A stretch of DNA of 64,000 nucleotides, taken from contig JACKNZ010000014.1 in NCBI GenBank assembly GCA_024234595.1, positions 45,499 to 109,498 of the forward strand. Direction: 5' to 3'. This DNA is from Moraxellaceae bacterium (lineage in GTDB: Bacteria; Pseudomonadota; Gammaproteobacteria; Pseudomonadales; Moraxellaceae). Below the pieces are notes generated by a model. The model worked only from the letters and a program-made list of their open reading frames with translations. It did no database searches and had not been told where the DNA came from. Made by a program: the position numbers and the translations under genes. Below, piece after piece: positions 17,969 through 25,887 of the stretch; position 1 is the first letter of the stretch; the number at the start of each line of letters is the position of its first letter.

Positions 17969-19222
17969 ATGACTGAAAAAATCGCCATTATTGGCAGTGG
18001 TATTGCTGGGTTAACGGCGGCATATCGCGGTCGTCAAGCTGGCTTTGATGTGACAGTCTTTGAGGCTCATCATGGGCATGGTATGGATGCACATACCTTG
18101 AGTGTTGAGGGTGGCATTGTTGATGTGCCTTTACGAGTGATGAATCCCCAACGTTGGCACCATGTGTTAAATCTTGCCAAAGAAGTGGGCGTCAAAACTT
18201 TTGAAGTCGATACCTATGTGTCATGTAGTGATTTACAACAACACACATGGTTTCGCTCCAGCCGAATGCCAGTAACACGCTGGCCGATGTTAGCATCATG
18301 GCGTTTTGCTCATCTAAATACGGCTAAAATCGCTCTAGGACTCTATCAACTAAAAAAAATATTGGCTTACACGCAACATCATCCTCAACAAAGCTTGGCA
18401 CAAGTGTTAACCAAACATCCATTTGATCCTGTATTTTGGCGTGGTTTAGTGTTGCCTTTGTTAACAACCATTTGTACTTGTGATGAATCACATTTGTTAG
18501 CATGGCCAAGTCATCAATTATTAAGTTTGTTAAATGATATTTTACATGCCCAAGGTAAACGTTTATTACGCTTACACGGTGGTACATCCGCTTTAGTACG
18601 TGGTTTAGCACAAGGCATTCAGGCTTATCATGGTAGCCCTGTTGAGCAAGTAGTTGAGCAAGGCGATAAAGTTTTAGTCAAAAATAAACGTGGTGAAGGC
18701 GGTTTATTTGATAGGGTCATTGTCGCAACACAAGCCAATCAATTAAGTTTTATTCAGGGCGAACAATACGCTAAAGAGCGGCAAATATTGGCGGGCATTC
18801 CTTATGCACAGGGTGAATTAGTGGTTCATCAAGATTTACGATGTTTGCCACGTCATCGCCGTGATTGGACAGCATTAAATTTTCAAGCCGATACGCACTT
18901 ACAGCAGTTTATGTTTAGCGTTTTTGTCAATGCGGTTGAACCAAGCTTAGCGAAAAAATCACCTGTGCTACAAACATGGAATCCGATTATTGATTTAGAT
19001 GAGTCAAAAGTGTTATCGCGCACTGCTTTTCAACGTGCGGTAGTAAGTACAAATACTGCTGATATTTTGGCGCAATTAAATTCATGGCATCAACAAACCA
19101 ATCGACGTATTTTTTATATTGGTTCTTGGGCGTATGAGGGTGTACCCTTGTTAGAAAGTGCGGTATGTTCGGCTCAAATGGTGATTGAGCGATTATTAAA
19201 ACTATCACACCCAATTTTCTAA
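17969..19222 (+). CDS. FAD-dependent amine oxidase-like oxidoreductase
   Basis: A 417-residue flavoprotein. The N-terminal dinucleotide-binding motif IIGSGIAGLTAAYRG (about residues 7-21) is followed by the acidic end of the second strand (VFEA). A C-terminal FAD contact region reads IGSWAYEGVPLLESAV (about 382-397). The overall plan matches the amine oxidase/phytoene-desaturase superfamily, including family members that sit near cyclopropane-fatty-acid or DUF1365 genes, but those neighbours are absent here. Substrate unknown. The 3' end overlaps the convergent vapC gene by 18 bases. Confidence 0.75.
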   Translation: MTEKIAIIGSGIAGLTAAYRGRQAGFDVTVFEAHHGHGMDAHTLSVEGGIVDVPLRVMNPQRWHHVLNLAKEVGVKTFEVDTYVSCSDLQQHTWFRSSRMPVTRWPMLASWRFAHLNTAKIALGLYQLKKILAYTQHHPQQSLAQVLTKHPFDPVFWRGLVLPLLTTICTCDESHLLAWPSHQLLSLLNDILHAQGKRLLRLHGGTSALVRGLAQGIQAYHGSPVEQVVEQGDKVLVKNKRGEGGLFDRVIVATQANQLSFIQGEQYAKERQILAGIPYAQGELVVHQDLRCLPRHRRDWTALNFQADTHLQQFMFSVFVNAVEPSLAKKSPVLQTWNPIIDLDESKVLSRTAFQRAVVSTNTADILAQLNSWHQQTNRRIFYIGSWAYEGVPLLESAVCSAQMVIERLLKLSHPIF

Positions 19223-19600
19223 CTTAAGGCCAATAATGCGTTCAAATTCTTGGGTGTTGTTGGTTACTAAGGTTGCATCTAAGGATAGTGCGTGTGCGGC
19301 AATTAACATATCAAGGCTACCAATCGGTTTTCCTTGTTGTTGTAATTGATGGCGTAATTGTGCGTAATGCCAAATGCTTTGATGAGAAAACGGAACAACG
19401 TCTAAAGGAGCTAAAAATTTTTCTAATGCCTGACGATTACGCCACGAACCTGATTTTTGCACACCAAAAGTCAATTCAGCCGCACTAATACTTGATATCG
19501 CAATTTGATTTAACTGATATTTTTTAAAGTGATCAAAAACCTGAGCAGGTTTGTTGTTAATAATATAAATACAAATATTGGTGTCGAGTAAATAAATCAA
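19205..19600 (-). CDS. vapC: PIN-domain toxin VapC (module 1)
   Basis: A 131-residue PIN ribonuclease. Acidic metal ligands are seen at the expected places: Asp6 in YLLDTNICIYI, Glu42 in SAAELTFGV, Asp99 near IGSLDMLIAAHAL, and the VTNNTQEFERI end. VapC toxins cleave RNA (often initiator tRNA) to stop growth. The start overlaps the upstream antitoxin stop by four bases (ATGA), typical of TA operons. Confidence 0.88.
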   Translation of the reverse strand: MIYLLDTNICIYIINNKPAQVFDHFKKYQLNQIAISSISAAELTFGVQKSGSWRNRQALEKFLAPLDVVPFSHQSIWHYAQLRHQLQQQGKPIGSLDMLIAAHALSLDATLVTNNTQEFERIIGLKLENWV

Positions 19601-19830
19601 AACTGCAAATCCTCACGCAGTTGTTCGCTTTGTTCATCTCGTTCTAACTTAAAGTCGGCTTCAAACTCGCTTAGAGCCTCTTGCATAATTTGCCAAGGGT
19701 TATGTAGAGGTAAGAGTAATACGCCATTACCAAAGTGTTTAACCGCGACCTCGCTGTCAGAAAACCTAAATGCTTTGGGTAAACGTACTGCTTGACTACG
19801 TCCAGATTGAAAAATTTTTGCTAACTCCAT
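19597..19830 (-). CDS. vapB: Antitoxin VapB (module 1)
   Basis: A 77-residue AbrB-fold antitoxin: AKIFQSGRSQAVRLPKAFRF (about residues 4-23) is the swapped-hairpin DNA-binding motif, and the acidic C-terminus should wrap the toxin. It is close to the first half of the antitoxin at 45292. Overlaps vapC. A CTATCAGTGATAG palindrome 18 bases upstream of the start is the likely autoregulatory operator. Confidence 0.88.
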   Translation of the reverse strand: MELAKIFQSGRSQAVRLPKAFRFSDSEVAVKHFGNGVLLLPLHNPWQIMQEALSEFEADFKLERDEQSEQLREDLQF

Positions 19831-19847
19831 GATAATACCTCAGGTAG

Positions 19848-19860
19848 CTATCAGTGATAG
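19848..19860. promoter_or_regulatory. Probable VapB operator
   Basis: CTATCAGTGATAG is a perfect palindrome around one central base, immediately upstream of vapB. A nearby half-site GTTATC follows. The position fits negative autoregulation by VapBC. Inferred from position and symmetry. Confidence 0.55.
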
Positions 19861-19966
19861 TTATCAATATAGCATCGTGAGTTAATGAGGGCAAATTATT
19901 TAAAAATCAGTTTTGCTAAGATGGCATAAAGAATTATGCTCATCATATTGATTTGTAGGACTATTT

Positions 19967-20066
19967 AGGACTTACGCGGTTATCGCTTATTTGTTCACTA
20001 AACAATCGTTTTTAACGATTTCCAGCTCACAAAATGCGCTAATTTCCGTAAAATGCGTAAGTCTTA
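19967..20066 (+). repeat. ~100-bp GACTTACGC palindromic element, copy 3
   Basis: Begins AGGACTTACGCGGTTATCGC and ends AAATGCGTAAGTCTTA, with AATCGTTTTTAACGATT in the centre. It lies between vapB (minus) and the methyltransferase gene (plus). Confidence 0.85.
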
Positions 20067-20116
20067 TATTGTGTCAATATGTTTTACAATGAAGGCCTAA
20101 AAAAAGTAAAAATATC

Positions 20117-20938
20117 ATGCCCAACCCCAAAAACTTTAACATTAATGGTCATTTACTCACTAACCATGCCGAAGATTGGCGTTGGAACAACTTAGGCTAT
20201 TGGGCAAAAGCAACCGATTATGGCCAAGCTTGTCAGGAGTTAGCCTTGCTTCATGCTCAAGCAGTCAATCTACAAGCAGGGCAAGACGTGTTAGAGTTGG
20301 CTTGTGGTTATGGTGTAGCTTTTGAACTTTGGCAACGACAATTTAAGGTAAACAAGATAGATGCTTTAGAGTATCGGCCACAGTGCGTGACCGATATTAA
20401 ACAACAAGCATGGCCAACTGTAGACCAAGTGGTGCAGGGGCGTTTTGATTCGCCTTTAAAGCCACCGTTAAGCAATCAACAATATGATGTGGTATTGTGT
20501 GTCGATGCTGCTTATCACGCGCAATCGTTAAGCCAATTTTTAGCGGTATTAAGTTCGGCATTAAAACCATCAGGCCATTTTGCTTTTTCGACCTTAATGT
20601 TAGCCGATGATTATGCTCAGTATTCTTTAGGCCAACGTGCTTTTGCTCAAAGTTTATTGCGTATGGCGCATGTTAGCCAAACTAGTGTGCTAAGTGCAGA
20701 ACAAATTAGCAACCTTGCCCAACAACAACAGTTACAAAACGTGGTGATAAAACCACTCAATCAACACGTTTTTTTAGGTTTTGCGAATTGGATAGAAAGC
20801 AGGGCAGCGTTATTAAGTTTAAAAGATAAACTCACCGCAGATTGGCAAAAGATTTCTTTAACCGCTCAATGGTGTCGATGGTTAGCCAATAATCCTTTGT
20901 TGGAGTATGTGTTAATTAGTGGGCAAAAAGCTCACTGA
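20117..20938 (+). CDS. Class I SAM-dependent methyltransferase
   Basis: A 273-residue Rossmann-fold methyltransferase. Motif I is VLELACGYGVAFELW (about residues 60-74) and a later QYDVVLCVDAAYHA segment (about 127-140) is the motif II region. The substrate is unknown; the arrangement resembles small-molecule methyltransferases such as the UbiE/tocopherol type. The 3' end overlaps the convergent eptA gene by seven bases. No signal or membrane segment. Confidence 0.75.
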   Translation: MPNPKNFNINGHLLTNHAEDWRWNNLGYWAKATDYGQACQELALLHAQAVNLQAGQDVLELACGYGVAFELWQRQFKVNKIDALEYRPQCVTDIKQQAWPTVDQVVQGRFDSPLKPPLSNQQYDVVLCVDAAYHAQSLSQFLAVLSSALKPSGHFAFSTLMLADDYAQYSLGQRAFAQSLLRMAHVSQTSVLSAEQISNLAQQQQLQNVVIKPLNQHVFLGFANWIESRAALLSLKDKLTADWQKISLTAQWCRWLANNPLLEYVLISGQKAH

Positions 20939-22560
20939 CACCGACTCATGTCCAAATCTTGCTGATAAACAGCCGTCTTAATCTCAAGCAAACCTAACAT
21001 GGTATGAAAGACATTATCGTGTGATACTGCTTGATGTTGTTGGCGTTGCAAGCATTGGTTTTTAGCGGGCTGATTTTGGCTAAAGTCAGCAGATAACCAC
21101 GTTAACATAGGCACATGGGTTTGTTGAGTAGGGGCTAAAAAGTAGGGCGTGCCATGTAAATACAAACCATGTTCACCTGTTGATTCACCATGATCCGACA
21201 CATACCAAAACACAATTTGATATTTATCTTGATAGTTTTTTAGCTCATCAATGATGCTCGATAAAATATAGTCGGTATATAAAATGGTATTGTCATAAGT
21301 ATTAATTACCGCCTGTGTAGAGCAGCCTTGAATGGCATTGGTATTACAGGCTGGATTAAATTTTTCGAACTCTTTGGGATAACGTAAATAATAAGCAGGG
21401 CCATGACTGCCTTCTTGATGCAAAAATATAGCCCGATTTTTGCTTTCTGCCTGTGCTAAAAAAAGTTGAAAGGTGTTTAATAATAAATCATCAACACATT
21501 CATTCTCTTTACACCATTGTGCTTTTTTATCTTCTAATACAGGAAATTGCTCAACACGGTCGCATACTCCTTTGCAGCCAGAATTGTTTTCTATCCATGT
21601 TACTTTATAGCCTGCGCGTTGAATAATATCGAGTAAACCCTCACGATGATGAGCGGTGTTTTCATCATAATCTTTGCGGTTAAAACCCGAAAATAAACAT
21701 GGCAAAGAGACCGCCGTGGTAGTACCGCAAGAACTCACTTGGCTAAAATTAATAATGGCTTGTTTGCTGAGTAAAGGATTGGTAGGGCGGCTATAACCAT
21801 TTAAGGCAAAGCTTTGGGCGCGTGCCGTTTCACCTAAAACAAACACTAATAATACAGGCTTTTGAGTTGGATTGGCTGTGTGCTTTGCATCTACGCCATA
21901 AGCAACTAAGGCTTTGTCTGCCAAGGGTTGATGGGTATGCCAGTAATTATAAAAGGCATTGACGCTATTAACAGGGTTGACAAGGTAGCGTAAACTGCGA
22001 TTTTCACGAAAAATAGCCGCATAATCGACATAGAATAGCCCAAGAATGCTAATAATGATAATCAGAGAAACACTCATAAAAGCTAATTTATGCTTAAGGT
22101 GACTGAGCAAAGATTGGTGGGTTAAGGGCTTGCGCCATACAAAATAACAAGGAAAAACAAACAGCAATAATAGGTAGAGCAGTACGTTGATATTTAAAAA
22201 TAAATCCAGCATCTCTTGGGTGTCGGTTTCCATCAGGTTTTGAATTTGATTAACATCAATCACCACGCCAAAACTGTTGATGGCATAAGTGCCAGACGCT
22301 GCAAAAAACAATAATAAAGTTTGCACAGGCCGAGCCAATTTGCTCCATGTCATTAACTGTAAAAAGAAATTAAGATATGCCCACAACAACACAAAGCTTG
22401 TGATTAAAAAAATAACCGACTTAACGGTATGATGTGGTGTTAATTGCCAAATGTGTTGCAAAAAAGTCATATTAGTCACGCTGGCAAACCACAAGGCTAA
22501 CAAGCCGTTAATGCTGGCCAGTTGTGTTAATGACAGACGTTGAAAAGCAGATTTAAACAT
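20932..22560 (-). CDS. eptA: Lipid A phosphoethanolamine transferase
   Basis: A 542-residue inner-membrane enzyme with five N-terminal membrane helices (within about residues 11-180) and a periplasmic alkaline-phosphatase-fold domain. The nucleophile is Thr280 in SSCGTTTAVSLPC, the same number as Thr280 in neisserial EptA; GETARAQSFALNGYSR and DHGESTGEHGLYLHGTP supply zinc ligands. It adds phosphoethanolamine to lipid A, lowering affinity for polymyxins. I chose the ATG at 22560 over 22596, because the upstream start would overlap pmrB and add residues unlike the family. Third gene of a pmrA-pmrB-eptA operon. Confidence 0.92.
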   Translation of the reverse strand: MFKSAFQRLSLTQLASINGLLALWFASVTNMTFLQHIWQLTPHHTVKSVIFLITSFVLLWAYLNFFLQLMTWSKLARPVQTLLLFFAASGTYAINSFGVVIDVNQIQNLMETDTQEMLDLFLNINVLLYLLLLFVFPCYFVWRKPLTHQSLLSHLKHKLAFMSVSLIIIISILGLFYVDYAAIFRENRSLRYLVNPVNSVNAFYNYWHTHQPLADKALVAYGVDAKHTANPTQKPVLLVFVLGETARAQSFALNGYSRPTNPLLSKQAIINFSQVSSCGTTTAVSLPCLFSGFNRKDYDENTAHHREGLLDIIQRAGYKVTWIENNSGCKGVCDRVEQFPVLEDKKAQWCKENECVDDLLLNTFQLFLAQAESKNRAIFLHQEGSHGPAYYLRYPKEFEKFNPACNTNAIQGCSTQAVINTYDNTILYTDYILSSIIDELKNYQDKYQIVFWYVSDHGESTGEHGLYLHGTPYFLAPTQQTHVPMLTWLSADFSQNQPAKNQCLQRQQHQAVSHDNVFHTMLGLLEIKTAVYQQDLDMSRCQ

Positions 22561-22565
22561 AATTT

Positions 22566-23957
22566 TTACAGAACAGGAAAACAAACGGTGACACACAAGC
22601 CACCAGTAGGACGATTTTGAAAACTGATATTGCCATCATGTAAATCCAAAATTTTTTGGATGATGGATAAACCTAAGCCGGTGCCATGGGTATCGGCACT
22701 TTGCTCATGGCGATAAAAGCGTTGTGTTAGGCGAACTATTTCGGCAGGCGGTACACCTTGTCCTTGGTCGTTCACCTCTACCATAATCTGTTGAGGGTTT
22801 TGTTGTAGCACAATGTTGATATCACTATTGGGAGGAGAGTATTTGATGGCATTTTCAATCAGGTTACGTAATAAAATAGCCAATAACACACGATTACCTT
22901 GATAAAGTAGGGTATCAAGCGGGTGGTTGAGCGTTAGATTTTGTTGTTTTTGATTGGCTAATGGAAAGAGACTGGCAATGACTTCTTGCGTTAAGCCTAC
23001 CCAATCCACTGTATCTCGTTGTAAGGCATATTTATGAGGTTCTAGCCGAGCCAGTGTTAATAATTGCTCTACGGTATGGGTACTGCGGTCAACACTGGCC
23101 AATGCTTTGTTGATGCCTTGTTGCATTTTGACAATATCATTTGCTTGTTGTGTGACTTGTAATTGCAATTTTAATACCGTCAGTGGCGTGCGTAACTCGT
23201 GGGCAGCATCGGCCAAAAAGCGACGCTCACGTTCTAAACCTTCATCAAGACGACCCAATAAATGGTTAAGGGCATTAAATACGGGTTTTAGTTCTTCGGG
23301 AGGGGTGCTGTCTAATTTAACAGGTTGCAAATAATCCAAATCGCGTTCTTGCATGGCACGAGACAGTTTAGTAAGAGGGGCAAGTCCTTTTTTAATAATC
23401 GAGCCAATCAACACCGTCATCAATACTAAAGCCAGCAAAGAGCCAGCCAGCATACTGAGTAAAACATTGTTGAGCATTTCTTCTCTAATATCGGAGCGTT
23501 CGGCCACCATTAGCCAATATTGATTAGCAGGAATTTGTTGGGTGTAAATAAACCATGTGTGTCTGCCTGTTTTTTGTTCAAAAAAACCTTTTTGCAGAGG
23601 GGATAAGGCGTGTTTGGGTGCGCTCGGTGTGCTTAATAATAACTTGCCGTGTTTATCCCATACTTGAATGGCAACTTTACGTTCGTAGGGGTGGCCATCG
23701 GTATTGGTATTTTCTTGGGTGTTGAATTGAATATTACTGACCCGCATTAGGGCTTGGTTAATATGTTCAAGGTTGATTTTATTGATTTTTTGATTTAAAA
23801 AGCCACTAATCAAGCGCGAGTTTTCGACTAATTGTGCGTCATGCAGCTCATTAACTTCTTCGGTGGTGGCTAAATAACTGACTAAAAAAGAAACCAGTGA
23901 GGTGAGCAACAGGGTGCTAAATAACCCAATCAGCAAATAGTGACGAATAGATTTCAT
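22566..23957 (-). CDS. pmrB: Sensor histidine kinase (PmrB/QseC family)
   Basis: A 463-residue two-component sensor. Membrane helices at about 7-29 and 163-187 enclose a periplasmic sensor domain of the QseC type; a HAMP linker follows, then the H-box with phospho-acceptor His253 in DAAHELRTPL. The N-box (RNLIENAIKYSPP) and G-boxes (DQGQGVPP, GTGLGLSI) are complete. It overlaps the regulator gene by four bases and precedes eptA by five, so PmrB is the sensible name, but the family also contains QseC. The true stimulus (iron, acid, cationic peptides or other) cannot be read from the sequence. Confidence 0.85.
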   Translation of the reverse strand: MKSIRHYLLIGLFSTLLLTSLVSFLVSYLATTEEVNELHDAQLVENSRLISGFLNQKINKINLEHINQALMRVSNIQFNTQENTNTDGHPYERKVAIQVWDKHGKLLLSTPSAPKHALSPLQKGFFEQKTGRHTWFIYTQQIPANQYWLMVAERSDIREEMLNNVLLSMLAGSLLALVLMTVLIGSIIKKGLAPLTKLSRAMQERDLDYLQPVKLDSTPPEELKPVFNALNHLLGRLDEGLERERRFLADAAHELRTPLTVLKLQLQVTQQANDIVKMQQGINKALASVDRSTHTVEQLLTLARLEPHKYALQRDTVDWVGLTQEVIASLFPLANQKQQNLTLNHPLDTLLYQGNRVLLAILLRNLIENAIKYSPPNSDINIVLQQNPQQIMVEVNDQGQGVPPAEIVRLTQRFYRHEQSADTHGTGLGLSIIQKILDLHDGNISFQNRPTGGLCVTVCFPVL

Positions 23958-24619
23958 GGCTGCTGTTCTTGAATAATATAACCAACACCACGTATGGTTT
24001 TAATCAGTTCGGGATAGAGCTTTTTGCGTAAATGATGAATATGCACTTCGAGGGCATTACTTTCGATGTCTTCTCCCCAGCCATATAAACTTTGTTCGAG
24101 TTGTTGGCGTGTGACCACTTTACCTACATGCTCAAGTAGTTGATGCAGTACCATAAACTCGCGCCGATGCAAGCTAACTTCTTGTTGTTGATAAAAAACT
24201 TGTTGGCTTTGAGGGTCTAAGCTCAGTGAGCCATAAACAATTTGGCTATTAGCCCGACCGTGAGCGCGGCGAGTGAGAGCGCGTAGTCGGGCATTAAGTT
24301 CGGCTAAATCAAAGGGTTTGAGTAAATAATCATCTGCACCTGTATCTAAGCCTTTAACGCGGTCGGCAATGGTATCGCGGGCGGTTAAAATTAAAACGGG
24401 TGTTTGAATACCTTTATTGCGGACGTTTTGTAATACCGTCATGCCGTCTAGGCGTGGTAGGCCTAAGTCTAAAATCACTAAGTCAAAATGTTGGTCGCTA
24501 ATGGCATGAAGGGCTTGTTGTCCGTCAGTCAGCCAATCGACTGTATAACCCTGAGGTTCAAGCGCACTTTGTAGTGTTTCGCCCAGCATGGCATCATCTT
24601 CAACTAATAAAATCCGCAT
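23954..24619 (-). CDS. pmrA: Response regulator (PmrA/QseB family, OmpR type)
   Basis: A 221-residue OmpR-family regulator. Receiver domain with phospho-acceptor Asp51 in LVILDLGLPRLDG and Lys in LLKPFDL near residue 101; winged-helix DNA-binding domain at about 125-218 (RREFMVLHQLLEHVG, SNALEVHIHHLRKKL). First gene of the operon with pmrB (ATGA overlap) and eptA. A TTTAAG-CAATC-CTTAAG site on its own strand, about 175 bases upstream, matches the PmrA box, but a repeat element now lies in between. Confidence 0.88.
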   Translation of the reverse strand: MRILLVEDDAMLGETLQSALEPQGYTVDWLTDGQQALHAISDQHFDLVILDLGLPRLDGMTVLQNVRNKGIQTPVLILTARDTIADRVKGLDTGADDYLLKPFDLAELNARLRALTRRAHGRANSQIVYGSLSLDPQSQQVFYQQQEVSLHRREFMVLHQLLEHVGKVVTRQQLEQSLYGWGEDIESNALEVHIHHLRKKLYPELIKTIRGVGYIIQEQQP

Positions 24620-24637
24620 ACGCTATAACTCTATTAT

Positions 24638-24734
24638 GACTTACGCGGTTATCGCTTATTCGTTCTCATTTCAATCGTTTCCAACGATTTTATGTTCACG
24701 AAACGCGCTAATTTCAGCGAAATGCGTAAGTCTT
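24638..24734 (+). repeat. ~100-bp GACTTACGC palindromic element, copy 4, in the pmrA leader
   Basis: Begins GACTTACGCGGTTATCGC and ends GAAATGCGTAAGTC, with AATCGTTTCCAACGATT at the centre. It ends 19 bases before the pmrA start on the minus strand, so it must be part of the 5' untranslated leader if the promoter is the one next to the PmrA box at 24794. Confidence 0.85.
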
Positions 24735-24793
24735 ATCTTGTTTTGTCATGCTTTAGCTTAGGCTTTGGCAGCATCATACAATAAACAATTAAA

Positions 24794-24810
24794 CTTAAGG
24801 ATTGCTTAAA
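24794..24810 (-). promoter_or_regulatory. PmrA-box-like direct repeat upstream of pmrA
   Basis: On the minus strand the sequence reads TTTAAG-CAATC-CTTAAG, a perfect match to the known PmrA half-site pair YTTAAK-N5-YTTAAK. A TATGAT hexamer lies 15 bases downstream (24773-24778), consistent with a promoter in which the box takes the place of the -35 element. Suggests autoregulation of pmrAB-eptA. It lies just beyond the stop of the apbE gene. Confidence 0.65.
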
Positions 24811-24814
24811 TTTA

Positions 24815-25717
24815 TTAACGAATACACCAATAAGGCGTATCCATTGCGTCTAAAAACTGCTCAGCAAATTCACCTTGTAAACTCGCAAACGTTGCCATCA
24901 TGCCTGCTTCAATACACGTAGAGGCAGCAACTGTCACGGAGTGGGGCGCATCGGTAATTGGCCAACCTGTCATGGGGTTTAAAATATGGCTATAACGCAC
25001 ACCATCTTTTAATAAAAAACGTTTGCTATCACCACTGGTTGCTAATGCACCTTGACTAATTTCTAAAACACCTTGTGTTTGGCCATCTTGTTCAGGGTTT
25101 TCAATGCCTACTTTCCACGGTGAACCATCACGGCGTGCACCTGATACACGCAAATCACCGCCAAAATTAATTAATACAGGCTCTTGGGTATGCTCTGTGG
25201 CTAATAACCACACTTTATCAACCGCATATTCTTTACCAATACCCCCAAAATCTAATTCCATGCCATAGGGTAAAGAAATGACGGGATTTAACCAACGCAC
25301 CTTTTCCCAACCAATATGGGGTAATAAAGATTCAACCACTTCTGGGTCGGCTAATAAACTACCGCCATCAAAACGCCATGCTCTCCGCAAAATACCCGAG
25401 GTCACATCAAACATGCCACCACTTAAGGCATAACATTGCGCGGCAAAATCAATTAACTCAGCCGTTTCGGCATCCACTTGCACGATGCCACCTTCACAAT
25501 GATTAATTTTATAGACAATATTATCTTGGCGATAACGACTGAATTTTTCTTCAATGCGCCATGTTTCTTTGCTCATTAAATGGGCGAGTCGTTGCACGAG
25601 TTGACTATCATCAGTATCAACTAACACCTCACAGGTGCTAGCCATTGCCTCAAATTGAATTTGCCAATAATTATCGTGATGTTGAATGTGAATTTGGTTG
25701 CTGCGGTCGTGGGACAT
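24815..25717 (-). CDS. apbE: FAD:protein FMN transferase (ApbE family)
   Basis: A 300-residue ApbE-family enzyme. It has EAMASTCEVLV near the start, FDGGSLLADPEVV, the FGGIGKEYAVDKVW region, INFGGDLRVSG, and GALATSGDSKRF with HILNPMTGWPI, which shape the FAD and magnesium site. ApbE moves FMN from FAD to Thr or Ser of partner proteins. I chose the ATG at 25717, which has an AAAGGAAC ribosome site; the upstream extension to 25816 would be translated from a palindromic repeat. With this start no signal peptide is visible, although many ApbE enzymes are periplasmic. Last gene of the tlpA-DUF4266-DUF3570-apbE cluster. Confidence 0.88.
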   Translation of the reverse strand: MSHDRSNQIHIQHHDNYWQIQFEAMASTCEVLVDTDDSQLVQRLAHLMSKETWRIEEKFSRYRQDNIVYKINHCEGGIVQVDAETAELIDFAAQCYALSGGMFDVTSGILRRAWRFDGGSLLADPEVVESLLPHIGWEKVRWLNPVISLPYGMELDFGGIGKEYAVDKVWLLATEHTQEPVLINFGGDLRVSGARRDGSPWKVGIENPEQDGQTQGVLEISQGALATSGDSKRFLLKDGVRYSHILNPMTGWPITDAPHSVTVAASTCIEAGMMATFASLQGEFAEQFLDAMDTPYWCIR

Positions 25718-25781
25718 TGGGGCTGTTCCTTTGATTTTTTTATAAAACCAAGCTCCATCATTAAAACAAAGATTGCTGTAG

Positions 25782-25808
25782 CCTGTATGTAGTGAAACGA
25801 AATACAGG
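25782..25808. repeat. CCTGTAT..ATACAGG palindromic repeat, copy 1
   Basis: 27 bp, CCTGTATGTAGTGAAACGAAATACAGG, between DUF3570 and apbE. Same family as 42196-42222 and 45153-45179 (CCTGTATGCAGCGTAGCGAAATACAGG). It resembles a low-GC version of the GTAGCCCGGATG..AATCCGGG repeats I recall from other gammaproteobacteria. Confidence 0.75.
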
Positions 25809-25887
25809 AAAATCAATGAGATAAAATTAAGTAACCCGTGTTACGTTGTACTTCACACGGGCTACTGATGATAACTGATTTATGGCG

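Noticed and set aside
8497..24734. The four ~100-bp repeats as a CRISPR array or riboswitches
   Set aside because: Copies are kilobases apart and have no regular spacers; they lie in different contexts and orientations, so they are dispersed elements.
24815..25816. Long ApbE start at 25816
   Set aside because: It would translate the CCTGTAT repeat and has a weaker ribosome site than 25717.
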